In this document: in pieces, positions 24,160 to 37,600 of the stretch
Layout: every line of letters begins with the position of its first letter
How positions within the stretch are numbered: position 1 is the first letter of the stretch
DNA from: Capitulum mitella
Taxonomy: Eukaryota > Arthropoda > Thecostraca > Pollicipedomorpha > Pollicipedidae
Length of the DNA stretch: 64,000 nucleotides
NCBI GenBank assembly: GCA_030062745.1
Contig: CP099841.1
Span: 7,933,001 to 7,997,000, forward strand
Direction: 5' to 3'
Program-made: the position numbers and the translations under genes
Notes under the pieces: model-generated
Told to the model about the DNA's origin: nothing
The model's database searches: none
What the model saw: only the letters and a program-made list of their open reading frames with translations

Positions 24160-24245
24160 TTGAGTTCGGGGGAGCTCGAACCCGCGCTGTCAAATTCACA
24201 GACATACGCCGGAGCCACTCGTCCACGGCCGTCATTGAGCAGAAG
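24160..24245 (-). repeat. tRNA-like promoter pair, possible SINE head
   Basis: Read on the minus strand, TGGACGAGTGG matches a polymerase III A box and GGTTCGAGCTCC is close to a B box, about 40 bases apart. The T arm is one base too long and the acceptor arms do not pair, so it is not a working tRNA. A tRNA-derived SINE remnant is the simplest reading; a poly-A or simple-repeat tail is not obvious. An (AT)9 run lies just beyond it at about 24273-24290. Confidence 0.3.
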
Positions 24246-24299
24246 CTGTCTAGATTGGGATCACTCACTAAACTATATATATATATATATACGCCAGAC

Positions 24300-25299
24300 T
24301 GCATGTGTCGCCAGGCCTGAATGACAAAAGGGTACACCTCAACACGTGCAACCCGCGCACAGCAGGCTAAAGCTATTGGCATGCAAAACAGCTACATATA
24401 TCGAATTGGACGTATCACATGTCCCCAGTTTTCAGCATCCCAGTGGTTGTCTTTTTGCGGTAAAGAAGGAGGGGCGTTATTCCTGAGCACGTCATGCTTC
24501 ACGTGCAAGTTGCACCCCCGTTTCAGCCCGAATCCAAGGAAATCGATTGTCCAGATGCTCCTCCGCCTTTCCGGGCCATCATTGGCACCGTTTACGTCCC
24601 GGAAATAAGCCCGTAAGGAAAACAGGGGTGTAAAAGAGGCGCACGCGCGCTGCACATGACACGTTCCACCCTGCTCATCATATAGGGTACCGTTGGAAAG
24701 CCTTAGTATTGGTCTATCTACTCACCAAATTTCAGCCGCCTAGGTGACTGAAGACGGCATTCGGGGGTCCCCGAGTCCAAATCAAAAAACGTGCCTGTGG
24801 ATCGCCACGTGGGTGCCACCACGAAAGCGAGCACCCGCAAGTTTGGCCCATGATGTCAACAAGTCTTGAGTCAACAGTGTCTGCCGTTCGACCTGTGCCC
24901 GTGCCTCATTGGATTCTGCAGAGGTTCGGTTCGCGCCACGTAGCACGTGCCACACGCCACGAATCGTTTCGAAACACACCCCACAATCTGTCTGCCGAGC
25001 CGGCGCACCCGATGGTGCCACTTGTGTCGCGATCTGCTGGCACGTTCGGGCGCTAGACGTTCGGAAGCTTATATGCACACGCACATACACACAGACACCT
25101 CAATCTACTGAGCGGCCGCCGTCTGTGAAACCTCAGCTCGATAAGAACGCGTAAAGCACGCTTGCAACTTTTTCGATTCTGAGCTTTCAAGATGCCAGTG
25201 CTCCTAGCCTCTGTTTTTCTTTTGTCTGCTCATATTTGCTAACATACCGTTAACCAAGCTCGAGACAGTCGTTACGACACATGCGCGTTTTGCGCAGCG
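24300..25299. other. No gene seen
   Basis: Unique sequence upstream of the Glut1 CpG-rich region. Open frames on both strands are short and unrecognised. Confidence 0.4.
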
Positions 25300-25619
25300 C
25301 CGGCCGCGACCCTCCCCCTGTCCGGAGAGAAGCCTTCGCGATAAGAGGCCTCGGCGGCGGTGTAAACAGCTGGTGCATCCTGCGTCAGTCACGCTGTCGG
25401 TCTCGCAGCGTCCGAGCGTTGTCGCAGCCGGCGTGCGGGCGCGCCTCGGCCGGACGGTGGCGGCCGGCAGTGGCTGCCGTTCAATAGCGTCCGGCGGACT
25501 CTCCGAGTCGAAGCCGACGCGGCGAACCCGGGAGGGCGACCGGCGGCGTCGTGCGTCGCGGTCGCGCCGCCGGCAGCCCCGCTCGTGAGCGCCGTGGGCC
25601 GCCTTGCCGTGCTGTCGCC
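25300..25619 (+). promoter_or_regulatory. Glut1: GC-rich, CpG-rich 5' region of Glut1
   Basis: The 320 bases before the start codon are rich in CpG and G/C, unlike DNA further upstream. No TATA box is evident. This fits a CpG-rich promoter plus 5' untranslated region. The transcription start cannot be placed from sequence, and an upstream non-coding exon remains possible. Confidence 0.5.
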
Positions 25620-25685
25620 ATGGAGACCACCAGCGAGGCGGGCGTTCCGCTGATGGCTGCCGTTGCCGCGGGGAGGTCTAACCAG
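25620..25685 (+). CDS. Glut1: Glut1 exon 1
   Basis: Start codon and residues 1-22 ([20 protein letters not shown], then NQ), the cytoplasmic N terminus. Donor CAG|GTGGGC, phase 0. The donor lies in the first unit of a minisatellite. Confidence 0.85.
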
Positions 25686-28600
25686 GTGGGCCGAGGGGAG
25701 ATCTAGCTGGACAAGCTGCGTACAGGCTTAGGAGGTGGGCTGCGGACAGATCTAATCGGACAGACAGCGAGCAAATCTTTCGAGGTAAACAGAGCACACA
25801 TGCATCATGCGGAGAGATCTAGCCAGGTAGACAGCGAGGAGACAATGGGTGTAGAAGCATATGGCGATGGCGTTACCAACGTTGGGTGATTTTCGTATTG
25901 CTCCTATGGTGCTGCATGCACAGAAATCGCTCAAAATGACTCTGACCACACCAACTTTGAACTCGCTGCAGTACCGATGGAGTACACCTATCAACATGGA
26001 CAGCGAGCAGATCTATCGAGGTAGGCAGCGATCAGATCTAGCCAGATGGGCAGCCGACAGAGTCGGACGAGAATACCTTGGGATGAGCTAGCCAAGCAAA
26101 CCGCGGCAGAGTGAGCCAGATACCCTCGGCCAGACTGGCTGCTCGACCACGCTGAGAGTCGGCAACGGTTCTAATTCTGAAAGCGTTATATTCAGTGGTG
26201 GTGGTACTCAGCCTTTTCAACTAAACTGAACAGTTATGAAACGCTTCTTAACACACCAGGAACTCGAATGGGGAGAGACATCCAGCTGTCATGTCCGAAA
26301 CCGAGTCCTTGACAAAACCTCGCGCGGCTTTTAGCGCCGTGACGAAATTGACCGACGCCTCGCACCTCGGCGACAAAAAGCAATCAGCGGCGCGCCCGGG
26401 CGCGATCGAAGTTCGCGCCCCAACACAATCGCCGTCGTCAGCGGCCGCCGGTCGGCCGGGAGCCGGCCGCCCGACGATAACTACTCTGCATGCATTATGT
26501 CGGCGCCGGGCCGGCAGCCAATTTATCGCCGCCGGCCTCCGCATGGCGGCCGTGGCGGGGACCTGTCGCCGGGCCGCGGCGCCGGGACAATGGCGCCGGC
26601 TCCCGCGGGCCCTGTAGCCGGCGGCGTGATTCACCGCACGCGGCGCCTCTTCGCGCCGGCCGCCGGGCGGCAAAACGGGCCCGGCGCCGGCGCCGGCTCG
26701 CTGGCATGAGTTCGGCGCGGCGGCGCGCGCTGGAGGCGGCCTCTTTCCCGACCGGACTGCGACTGGCGATCTCGCCGTGTCTGCCCCGATGTCGGGCCGC
26801 GCTGACAGGGCCGGCCGTTTCAGGGCCTGACCTGCTTCCTGGTGTCGGCCATCTTCTCGGCGGTGCTGGGCATGTTCCAGTTCGGCTACAACACGGGCGT
26901 CATTAACGCCCCACAGCAGGTTAGCGGCGTCTTAGCCCAGTCGCACGGGCTACAGACCTGTGCTGCAGCAGTGTCAAAGCCTCTGGTCATCATGTCATCA
27001 TCATCACGTCTTAGGGCGGAATTTTTATACATGGGCAGAAGCATTTTGTATAATGTTAACGGGAACGGTGACGTTAACGGTAACGGTAGCGTTAACGTTA
27101 ATGGTAACGGCGAGTAACGGTAACTCACCTCCTTCAGCTGTCGTTCCGATGCTAAGTAGTACTCTGAGGCTGGAAGAAATAGGCTTTTTTGCAAGGAATC
27201 GCTCATCCGTCAAGTCGAACAAAATAAACGATTGTTATTTTAACCGAGCGTAAGCTATCCCTTGTGCCGTTTATGAGCTCGACTTGTCTGTCAAGTGATT
27301 AACCACCACCTCCCGCCACCTAGATCATCGAGGAGTTCATAGCCAACGTGTGGCTCGCTCGGTACGGGTCGGAGATAGCGCGCACCACGCAGGACTTCGT
27401 CTGGTCGGTGGCCGTTTCCATCTTTGCCATCGGCGGCATGGTGGGCGGCTTCTCTGGCGGCTACATCGCCGATAGGTTCGGCAGGTAAGCTATCCACTTC
27501 AAGTAGGCTTGGCGGCGCGCTCATTTCCTTTTAAATCTACTATCAGCTATATGGAATAATATGGCGAAGTTTTCTGTTTATTACCGCAACCTTCTACGTC
27601 AGAGCGACCAAATAGTCAAGATGTATATTGTTAAACCGCCTCCGGAAAACGCGATATAAGGCCGTTCGGCTTGCTGACTCACGACAGAGCTAGGCGCTCG
27701 CAGTCCGCAGCGTCCGATGGTGTTGCAGGAAGCGCGGCCTCATCTTCAACGACTTCGTGGGTCTGATCGGCGCTGCGCTAATGGGGCTGAGCCAGCTGTC
27801 CTCCTCCTTCGAGATGCTCATCGTCGGTAGATTAGTGATAGGGTACAATTGCGGTGAGTGAATGCTCGCGGCTGTGCGTAAGTGGGCTTGCTGGGATCAG
27901 AGAGACCCTGAACGGAACTCGGGCCGATCAGTTCTACCGACAGCTGGCTGTCGAGATTTTGGCTTACCGAGCGCCGCGGAAAAACAGACGAGTGTTGAGG
28001 CCCAAAGCAATCGGAGTAAGTGATACGAAGCCCACAATATCTGAAGTGGTACCGTTATGAGGAGTAAAAGCTTCTTTCCTGTGACTCTCTGGAATGTATG
28101 GTACACCGATCGCACCAAGAATCACAAGAGCGTGTTTGGAGACTCTTTCGAGGCATTGTACCTACAACTTCCGGCTGTTCCCACTGACCAAGATCTCCCA
28201 ATTCCAGCACCCAAACCGCGTCTCTGCGGTGCCACTCGCCCCACTCCCAGCACCATCACCGAGTCTCAGAGACCTCCCGAGTCCTTTCACCGACTCACCT
28301 GTCCGCTGATGTTGCCACTGAGGTCTCGCCGACCGCCGTACCGTGGCACTGAGCCCAGGCAGACGCTCGGAGCCGCATCACGTCCCGCCCCGCCGCCCTG
28401 TCGACAGGCCTGAGCACCTCCCTGGTGCCCATGTACGTCTCGGAGATCGCGCCGGTGAACCTGCGCGGCGGCGTCGGCATCGTCAACCAGCTGGCCGTGA
28501 CCATCGGCCTGCTGCTGTCTCAGGTCGGTGTCCAACCGGCGGCGGGGCCTCGAGCACAGCCGCGGAAGGGTTCCTCGAGTCTGGTCGGGGTTGACTTTCT

Positions 28601-31600
28601 GAGGTCCGGCTGGAGTGCGTTGCGTATGTCCAGCCTGGGACTAAAGTTTGCGAAGAAAATCTTCTCGGAGGGAACGTCTTCGAATAATTTCGAACTTCTT
28701 TGTGAATAACTTTCAGCGGTGAAGCGAGTTCGGGTTTCGGTAATGTTTTAGGATTTGGCACAATGCGTCACTTTTGGCGACTGACTGAATTTTGGGCCTT
28801 GTGAGAGTGAATTCAGACAACGTATCATTTTTATTTTGCCTCTACTTGTCTAAGACAACGGTATTTGTCAGTTTAATTTAGGAAAAGATGAAATCTCAAG
28901 TCATATAGGTTTCATGAATTTGCTACGCGATGCAATTTATTCCAAGCTGCGTTATGAATGCCACTCCAGACGTTTGCAATTTTTCGTTTCAGGTCCTAGG
29001 ACTAGATCAACTCCTGGGAACGCAGGATGGATGGCCACTGCTGCTCGGTGAGTAAAGACTGTCAGCCAATCTCGCTGAATGGACACGCACGTTCGACATG
29101 GCGAGACACCAGGTCAGTCACGAGACACCAGACATCGGGCCAATGAGGCAGTAACCCCAATGACCTGACGCGACCTGACCTGACCTGACCCGACCTGGCG
29201 CCGTTGCAGGACTGGCGGTGTGTCCGGCGGCGTTGCAGCTGCTTCTGCTGCCCATGTGTCCGGAGTCGCCCCGCTACCTGCTAATCACTCGACAGAGGGA
29301 GCAGGACGCCAGGAGAGGTCAGTGCCGTCGGCCCGCGCCCAGCGCACCAGCGTACCGATACAGTCCGCGATGTGTCCACCGTCGATCTTCCCTGGCAACA
29401 GGTCGTTTCGTTGCCGATGTGCCGTACTGTAAGAATATTCCGGTCTTATGATCTGGGCGGATTGTAAATCCGGTGTACCCCAGGCATGAAACAGGCTTGA
29501 CTTTTCTTGGCCGTCCCAGCACTCAATGTCTAGCCTCGCACCGGGACTTTGTATTCAGAGACTCGGGCGCACCGAAGTTGATTTGCCCAGTGGATAACTT
29601 GGAAATTACATAACTAGTTAATCAGAGATTAGCGCTGTGCCAGTCGTAATTGCGGCCAGCTGCGCCATTCTGTGCCGGCCTGCCCAAGTTTGATAATTTT
29701 CGGCATCGGCCTGAGAGCCTGATGAACTCGGTCGACGCCACGTGTCCGGGCGGCTGCGTGCTGGCCGACGAACTGCGGCCGGCCGAACTGCTCCGCCCAG
29801 TTCGCGGCGGTGCGCGGCCGCCGTAAACTGTGCGGTCGATAGCGCGGCACCATCGGCGGCGGTCGGCTTTGCTTGCGTTTGATGGACAGACGTTGGCGTG
29901 TCGCCCAAACTGAGTTCGAATGTCATCTTTTCCGGCACTGCTCGTCTCTGAAGCAGTGAAGTTCGAGCGCGAATTTCCGGGTCACTTGCAGCTTCCGCAT
30001 TGAGTCAGAGCTGTGGATTTGTCGTGAAGATCTATGCGGCGTGCTGTAATGCTCTTCCGCTGTTTCAAAAACAGGTGCTCATACACTGGAATTTTACTTC
30101 CCAGTAAAATTTTGATGTCTTGCTAACTTTGCAAAAACTGGGACTTATTCTTTTGCAATTATTTTCGGAATGCACCATCGTGGTAATAGCCTTCAGACCA
30201 TCGAAACTACAAAATAAAACAGATAATGTGGTTTTTATAATTTCTTGAAGGAAAGACTGAAGCCGCTCCGCTTTTCACAAATCTAACTTCGTGTCTGCTC
30301 ACTGTTAGCCAGTCGCCCCTTTTCCATTGCCAAAAACCTGTCCCGCTTTTTATGTTGCCGGTTGAGCTTCCCAGAAGCATTCAATGGCCCCACCCGCGGC
30401 TATCAGGCAGCCCTCTTCCATTCCATCCTTACGCCTAGTCCTCACAACCCCAACGGGGTCACCAGCCCACTCTTTTCGCTGTGCACTCAAGTTCCTCCTC
30501 TCCTTCTGTATCCTCATCATGCCTCCTGTTTTCCCCGATGATTCCTCAGTCCCTCTTCCTTCTTCACTGCACTCCCTTCTCCCCCGCCCACCGGGCATCC
30601 GTCGACCCCCTGACCTTGACCTCCGCCCCGTGCCGCCGGCAGCGCTGCGCCAGCTGCGGCACACGTCGCACATCGAGGAGGACGTGGAGGAGATGAAGGC
30701 CGAGGACCGGGCGCAGCAGGCCGAGGCGCGCATCACCATGACGCAGCTGCTGCGCACGCCGTCGCTGCGCGACCCGCTCCTCATCGCCATCGTCATGCAG
30801 CTGTCGCAGCAGCTGAGCGGCATCAACGCTGTGCGTGCAGGCGCGCCGAGGGTGGCCGGGCGGCGTCTGTGCCGGCTCGTTGTCGAGCTGACCGTGCGGC
30901 GAACGGCGCCGATCCTGTGGCTGCTTGCTGACTCGTGACGGAATGAAGTGTGTCTCTAAGCTTGCCGCGAATGGCGGCGCTGTCTGCCAGGTGCCCGAAC
31001 CAAAATTGAAAACCTGTGCTCTAATGGATCTACCCCTCGGTGGCTTAAATGATACTTCAACAGGAACGTGGTTAACTCGAAATATCACCCGCTGATTACT
31101 TAATGCCTATGTTCCAGGTGTTCTACTACTCCACGAACATATTCAGTGACGCACAACTTTCGCTGCAGAACGCCAAGTACGCCACTATGGGAGTCGGCGT
31201 AGTGATGGTGATGATGACAATCGTGTCCATCATGCTCATTGAACGCGAGGGCAGGCGAACGCTTCATCTTTGGGGTCTGGGCGGCATGTTCTTCTTTTCC
31301 GTCTTCATCACCATCTCATTCCTGGTGAAGCAGATGATTTCATGGATCGCCTACCTGGCGGTCATCTCCACCTTCGGCTTCGTCATCTTCTTCGCCGTCG
31401 GGCCTGGCTCTATCCCCTGGATGATCACCGCTGAGCTGTTTTCACAAGGCAAGGAGCTCGCTGTACAACGTTAAGTTGCGTATCGCAGCTAAACGTTAAA
31501 CGGAACAAGCTGGATGGGATTGATTTTGTATCTCTCACGAAGTTCATTCAATGAAAAGTGATGACGCTTTAGTTAGACTGACGGTAAATGGAGCAAGGAG

Positions 31601-34600
31601 CAAAGAGGAAAGTAGTTCATGAAAGATCCCATTTTTTATCTACTTTCACGCTGAAAAGAGGCCTGGCGTCTCTGGTGGAACTGACCAAAGATCTGTGAGC
31701 GTCAAGGTAACCATAAAACTAAGTCCTTTACCCGCAGTTTGTGTTAGGTCGGTGTCCACAATTTGTGCTTGTTGTTTTACAGTTTCGTGAAGTGCTCATC
31801 GCATATACGCAAATGCTTGACATATTTCAGGAAATACGTTAATTCAGGAAATATGTTGAGGCAGCCAGCGTAGATTTTGTCATACATTTTTCTGCGCCAT
31901 CTTCTTTTTTAGTGGCGTGACGACCTTGTTGGGGCTCTGAGAATTTTTGAAAAGGCCTTCCGTGTACAAAACACTCGCTACATGCGTCAGGGGACGAGCG
32001 ACAAGACGACCGCGAGGCGAGAAACGTATAGACGCTACACCCAACTTCCGACGGTTGCCATTCGTCCTGCACCGAAGCAGGTCCTCCGAATCCTGTGACC
32101 TGGCAGCTCCTCCTAGTCTCGTGGGTAACCTGGCAGGTCTTCTGGGTCCTGTAACCTGGCGAATGGGCCCTGTTACCTGGCAGGTTGTGTGAGTCTTGTT
32201 ACCTGGCAGGCCCCATAAGCCCTGTGATCTGTCAAGTTGTCCAGTTCCTGATGCATTATCCTAGTTATCCTAATTATCCTTAATGCGCTCGCTCCCATGC
32301 CAGTTCGCGTAGGTTACGAGACCTCTTCCTTAAAGGCCAGGTACTTATATACAAGAAGCTTTCTTTACAGGTTCGGAAGAATCTCCACCCGCTGGTACTC
32401 AGTTGTTACGCCTGCTTTTGTTGTGTCTTCTGTGACGCGTGATCCTTGTAACATGCCATTTTTCATCGACTTCACTGACACGTGATGTACGTGATATCTG
32501 CCCTGTAGGACCCAGGCCGGCCGCCATGAGCATAGCTGTCCTTATCAACTGGCTCTGCAACTTCCTCGTCGGCATCGCCTTCCTGCCGCTGAAGGTGACG
32601 GCCGAATACCAGTCGGTGACGCGATGGTGGTCAGAGGCTGAGGGGGATGTTTTGGGGTTTCAAATGAGACCCCGGGATCCACAGCTCATGCTTGGCCAAG
32701 CTGCTATGCATGGTGCAGCTGATATAGTTCATGCCTATGATTAACAACGCTGTGAAGACGGACGCTTTTTAATTCAATAATTCATGGGTTTTGCATAAAA
32801 TGTTAGAAGTAACGGAATTCGCTGGTATGTTGGTCATGCATTGTGCATGGAGATCCAGGCACTGAAGGGGTTTGTCCCTTGCCTTTAATTTTCGGACACA
32901 CTGGCACCACTTTACACCCCTGGCCGTCGGCAAAACGCAGCACCTACTGTTGAGCTTTGCAATGTAATCATAGTTTCTTGGCAAATGTTATTCAGTGGTA
33001 ATACATTAATCAGTCGCCTTGGTATGCAGGAGGCTTTCGACAAATGTCACACCATCGCGGGTCGTCGATGACGTTTCCAGAGTTGTGTATGGCGGCCGCC
33101 GACTTGTCTGCTGAGTGTTTTGTCCCCAGGAAACGTGAAGAAATGCTTAACCCTATTCCCGGCAGGGGGGGGCGGATTCCGCCCCCCCTCGGATTTTTTG
33201 CTTGCCAATTCCAGGCTTTTTAACGCAGCTTCACGAAAGTTGGTGACTTTTCCTAGCTATTCTTTCTACGCGCCGTGACAAAATTTCGAAATTCTATTTT
33301 GCTCAGGGGCGGAGCCAGGCAACGTTTTTGGGAGGCACCTCAGGTCATTTTTGGCCATGTTGAGGGTAAAAGGAAAATGTCTGCCAAAAACAGAGTTTTT
33401 AAGATAGAACTTAAAACGTTATATGAATGTATAGCTAAATAGTTGGGCAATGTGCACATGTAATTTTGTTTATCTGAGGTCACTTTACAAGGTCAGGTCA
33501 AGGTCAAAAGTCAAAATTTGTTTTTTTGCAATCATTTCGGCGCCGTTTTTTTCAAATGCCAAACCCGGAATATATATGACGTAGAAGGGTACCCTCTACT
33601 TGTGTACCAAGTTTCAACTTGATATCAGGTCGGGTCACGGAGCTATGACCTAAAATGTTAGTGCGCGTACTGTATATCGCAAAAGCCAAAAAATGAATTT
33701 TTTGGAATAGATTGAATTCAATCGATTAGAAACGTTTAAAGATAATATTGAATGCACACGACATCATTTCAGGTGACCCCAAGGTCACTGGAGGTTATTT
33801 AAGGTCAAAGGTCACAAGTTGATCTGAAGAACGTGTGACCATGACAGTTCCCCCTTTTTTATGTCACTGGCACCGCCTATGCTAACATTATACAAACATT
33901 GTAATGCGATTTGTACTTCTTTAGCATAACATGACTAGCAGAAGCCAAAAAAGTGTTTTGGCCTCTTTTGTTCATTTCGTTATTAGAAAACTAATCCCCC
34001 TATTTTTGAAACCCTGTGAACGCCCATGAATTTTCTCAAAATTTCAAATTTGCATACCCATGGTAAAAGCCGTATCCATAATCTCTCGATTCATGCCAGT
34101 TTCATCGAAATCGGTCCATAAATAACGGAGTTATAAGAAGTCCAAAAGTACCCCCCATTTTGACATTTTTGCCCCCCTGTATCCACAAATCTCAAAATTT
34201 TGAAAATTTCTTTTTATAAAAATGTAGTTGACGTCACGGCAAATCGATTGCCGTTTGTTGCGATGAAATCGGATAATTAGTTCTCGAGATCTCAGGGGGG
34301 GCCGAATCCGCCCCCCCCCCCTGCCGGGAATCGGCCATACCGTCTAGCCCTCCGGGAATAGGGTTAAGTTTTGATATTATGGCAGGCACTGTGTCCGCAA
34401 AGGTTGATTGGCTCTGACGAGATAGCTGGTTGTGTTCGTAACAATTTTCAATGCTTGTGAAGGTGTATGGTTATCAGTGTTTGCTTTCACTATCAGGTAG
34501 GATAAACTTTTTCCCATGACCAGAGGCATTGTCGGCTGTGGATATCTTTTCGGCTCGAACATTTCCAAGATTTTCTACGTCTTGTCAGCTGTCTGATCGG

Positions 34601-37600
34601 CTTCAAGAGAACCATGAAATTATCTCGTGGATGAAGCACACCTCTTACCTGGTTTTGATGGCTGTATGCATTTTTCGCAGAATCTTCTAGAAGACTACAC
34701 ATTTCTGCCTTTCTCCATTCTGCTTGGAGTCTTTTGGATTTTCACGTTCAAGAGCGTCCCAGAAACAAAAGGGAAAACGTTTGAAGAGATATCAGGAATC
34801 TTCCGACCATCCCAACTGTAAGTGCCAAGCTGTCTTGATTTGGTAAAAATGAGCTGCTGTGATCGAATTCCAATGGCTTTTTGTTTTGAAATTCATGAGG
34901 CTTGCTTGAACTTGATAAGCTTGATGTTTTACCGCAAAGCAAAACATTGTCCGCTTATTTCACTTCCATTCCGATGTGTTTTATTTCAGGCTTCCCAGTG
35001 GATCCGAGCCTATGCTAGAAGATCACAACTACGGGTATGTCAAAGAATTCATTTTTCTTCCACCTGTTGATGGAGTAATTGAGTTGCTATACTGACGTTG
35101 TCGGTGGAGAGTAAAACATCAACCGCTTCAGTCGCAATAGAGGTACTTTTGCAGCCTTGTCCCAGGGGCCCCGCCCGCTGCTCGTCTTTTCAGAGAATCG
35201 TAATTCAAATCAGGTGCCAGCGTTGTAAGGGAACCCTTAGTGGACTCAGATCCTGTGAGATTTTTTCGTCGTTGGACGGTTCGTACAGCCCGTGGCGCCG
35301 CCCAGCGGCAGACACGTGCACTACGTGGGCTGGGCTGCCGGGCTTTGGGTCGCCGGCGGCGGGCGGCCGCTGCCCGCCTGGCTAAACCCTGCCTCCGTGT
35401 TCCAGGAGCACCGTGAACTGTTTGAACGCTGTAGGGTACGACGAGCACGCGATGCTCGAGCCGCGCTACCGCGGACAATGTAAGACCGGTCGGTCGCCGC
35501 TCGTTTTGACGTTGTGTCCTCCGGCTAGCTTTGACCCCCTACCCCACCCTGGACAGTCATGCGTTGTTGTGTGGCGCCGGCACCTATTCAGAGGCACCGC
35601 CTCACGCGTAGGCCCGCTATTGCGGTGACGCCTTCCGGATTGCGCTTGGCGCCTGGCCGCCTGTCGTTCATTTAGCCGTGGTGTTCTCTCTGCTGTGGTG
35701 TATGTGTGTTCCGCGCCGGCCCAAGTTTAAATGAAGGCATGTAATAGGCTTCATTGGGCCTGTGTGGCGTATTTTTATTCAGTATATGCAACAGGCGTGA
35801 AAGGTTTACATAGTACCGTCCAAGGAACGGCATTCGAAATTTCGGCACCCCTGCATGAATAATTTGTACCATATCCACCCAGTTTCGCAGCATGTTTGTT
35901 CCAGTGACCGGATGAGAATATGCTGTTCTCGATCTTATTTTCCGACGTTGTAAATTCCTTCCGTGGCTAACTTATATAAGACTTCTGAGGTCGGTATCAT
36001 CTTAATTCTGACAGGGCTATCAGTCGGAAGGCATATCTATGAACGTGGGCTCCTGGCAAATAACCCGTCGTTGTTCCGTCTGGCGACAAAAATTAGCTGC
36101 GCTCGGTTCATTATCGGAGATCGTGATCTTCGAGAAAACAAGCGAATTGCAATTCACTTCGCCGCTGCTGCTTAACACGGCATTGCGAGGTTTGCCGCGT
36201 CGCCTGGCGACTTTCCCTTACTTAATATTGGTCGTCTTGTTTGTTTTGCATGGGTGTGAATTGCTGTTGCATGAGTCGTTAACTCAGAGGCGTTCAAAGA
36301 AATTATTTAATTTCCACTGTTAGCGCTGTATTATAGTGTGGTGTGTGCTATGTAATTTAGTGCGCCCTTTCATTCGTGGCGTACCCAGGAAAGGTCGAAC
36401 GTTTATTCAGCACTGTAGTCTTGGTTCTGAGGGTTTAATGAACCCCGTTAGTAGAAATGTGATCATTAATCTTGATGTAATCAGGTGTTTTGTACCTGGA
36501 CGGCCAAATGCTCTGCGCATTTTTGTTGCATTTGTACTTGTTTTTCTCATTTCGAGAAAATCGTGCTTACGCTACCGTAATCAGAAGGATGAGTGGAGTG
36601 ATCTGCTTAATTATGAGCGTTTTCATAGTTCGGGTCTTTGCCGATGAACTGTTCCATCATTTTTTGCATTGTCATACTTGAGGTGAGGGGTTTCCCAGGA
36701 ATGAAAAGTACGCCGAGGAGAAATTCCTAAACTTTGCATGAAATGTCTCATAGTAAACCGCATGACAACGGGGCAATGTTTGTAGGCAGTCTCATCATTT
36801 GGTGTCTTCAAAGAATTAGTTCACCATCCGTCAGTGCGGGAATGCAAAGAAAAACTGTTGTACTGCTAAACTGTGCTAAGGAAGGATTGTACTTTGTCGT
36901 TAGGCAATAGAACGCCGAATGTGTTGATTTAATCCTGGACGATGACCTGAAATTAAGAACATCGGACCGTACCTAGGCATTTTTCCAGATGCGCATTCGC
37001 ACGAGATTCAGACGCACGCTTGAACGTTTTTAATGAAAAAAGATCATAAAACCTATGATTTGATGTCTTTTTGGCAACAGAGGGCAGAGCAAATTAGATT
37101 TTGTCTAAGAATGCACGTGAGAAACCTCAGTAATGGGTAGTAGTGGTGAAATCCCTGTGGACATGGGGAGGGCAAACGTGATTTTCACCTCGTTTCTTCC
37201 CATGCACCGCCATAGGTTTAATGTCAAATGTTGCCCAAAGTTGGGGGGGGAGAGGTAGCTACACCCTCTGCTCCCCCCTTTCCGGTTCCAGTGCCCGTGG
37301 TAGCGAGACGCCGATCTTTTTTATATACCCAGTTCGAAAATAAGCTGCAGTATCAGTATAGTGGATTCCTTGTGTTTTAAATAGTTGCCACTAAATGATT
37401 GAATAATTCGAGGAATCAAAAGCTGCCAGGTTTTTGTCGTAAGGTCCTTCGAAGCACTTGAACGAAGATTGGCATGTCATCAGATGCACTTATTGTGAGC
37501 CATATAAGAGAACAGCCAGCTGTTTGCGCTCTTCCTGTTGTGGATATGAACGATACGCAGTGAGCGGAACGATTCGTAACGTGGGAAATGGGTCATCCTC

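Larger units (their letters stand above)
33147..34367. mobile_element. piggyBac-like non-autonomous element, copy 2, in Glut1 intron 10
   Basis: The element (33151-34363, 1.21 kb) is flanked by TTAA on both sides. Both ends begin CCCTATTCCCGG. Just inside, each end has a G-run/C-run hairpin around CGGATTCCG or CCGAATCCG; the right end carries an extra 25-base piece with a second copy of the CCGGGAAT end motif. There is no transposase frame, so it would need an enzyme from elsewhere. It is homologous to 6657-7554. It has many AGGTCA-type half sites. Confidence 0.85.

Noticed and set aside
24160-24245. Functional tRNA gene on the minus strand
   Set aside because: The acceptor arms do not pair and the T loop is one base too long.
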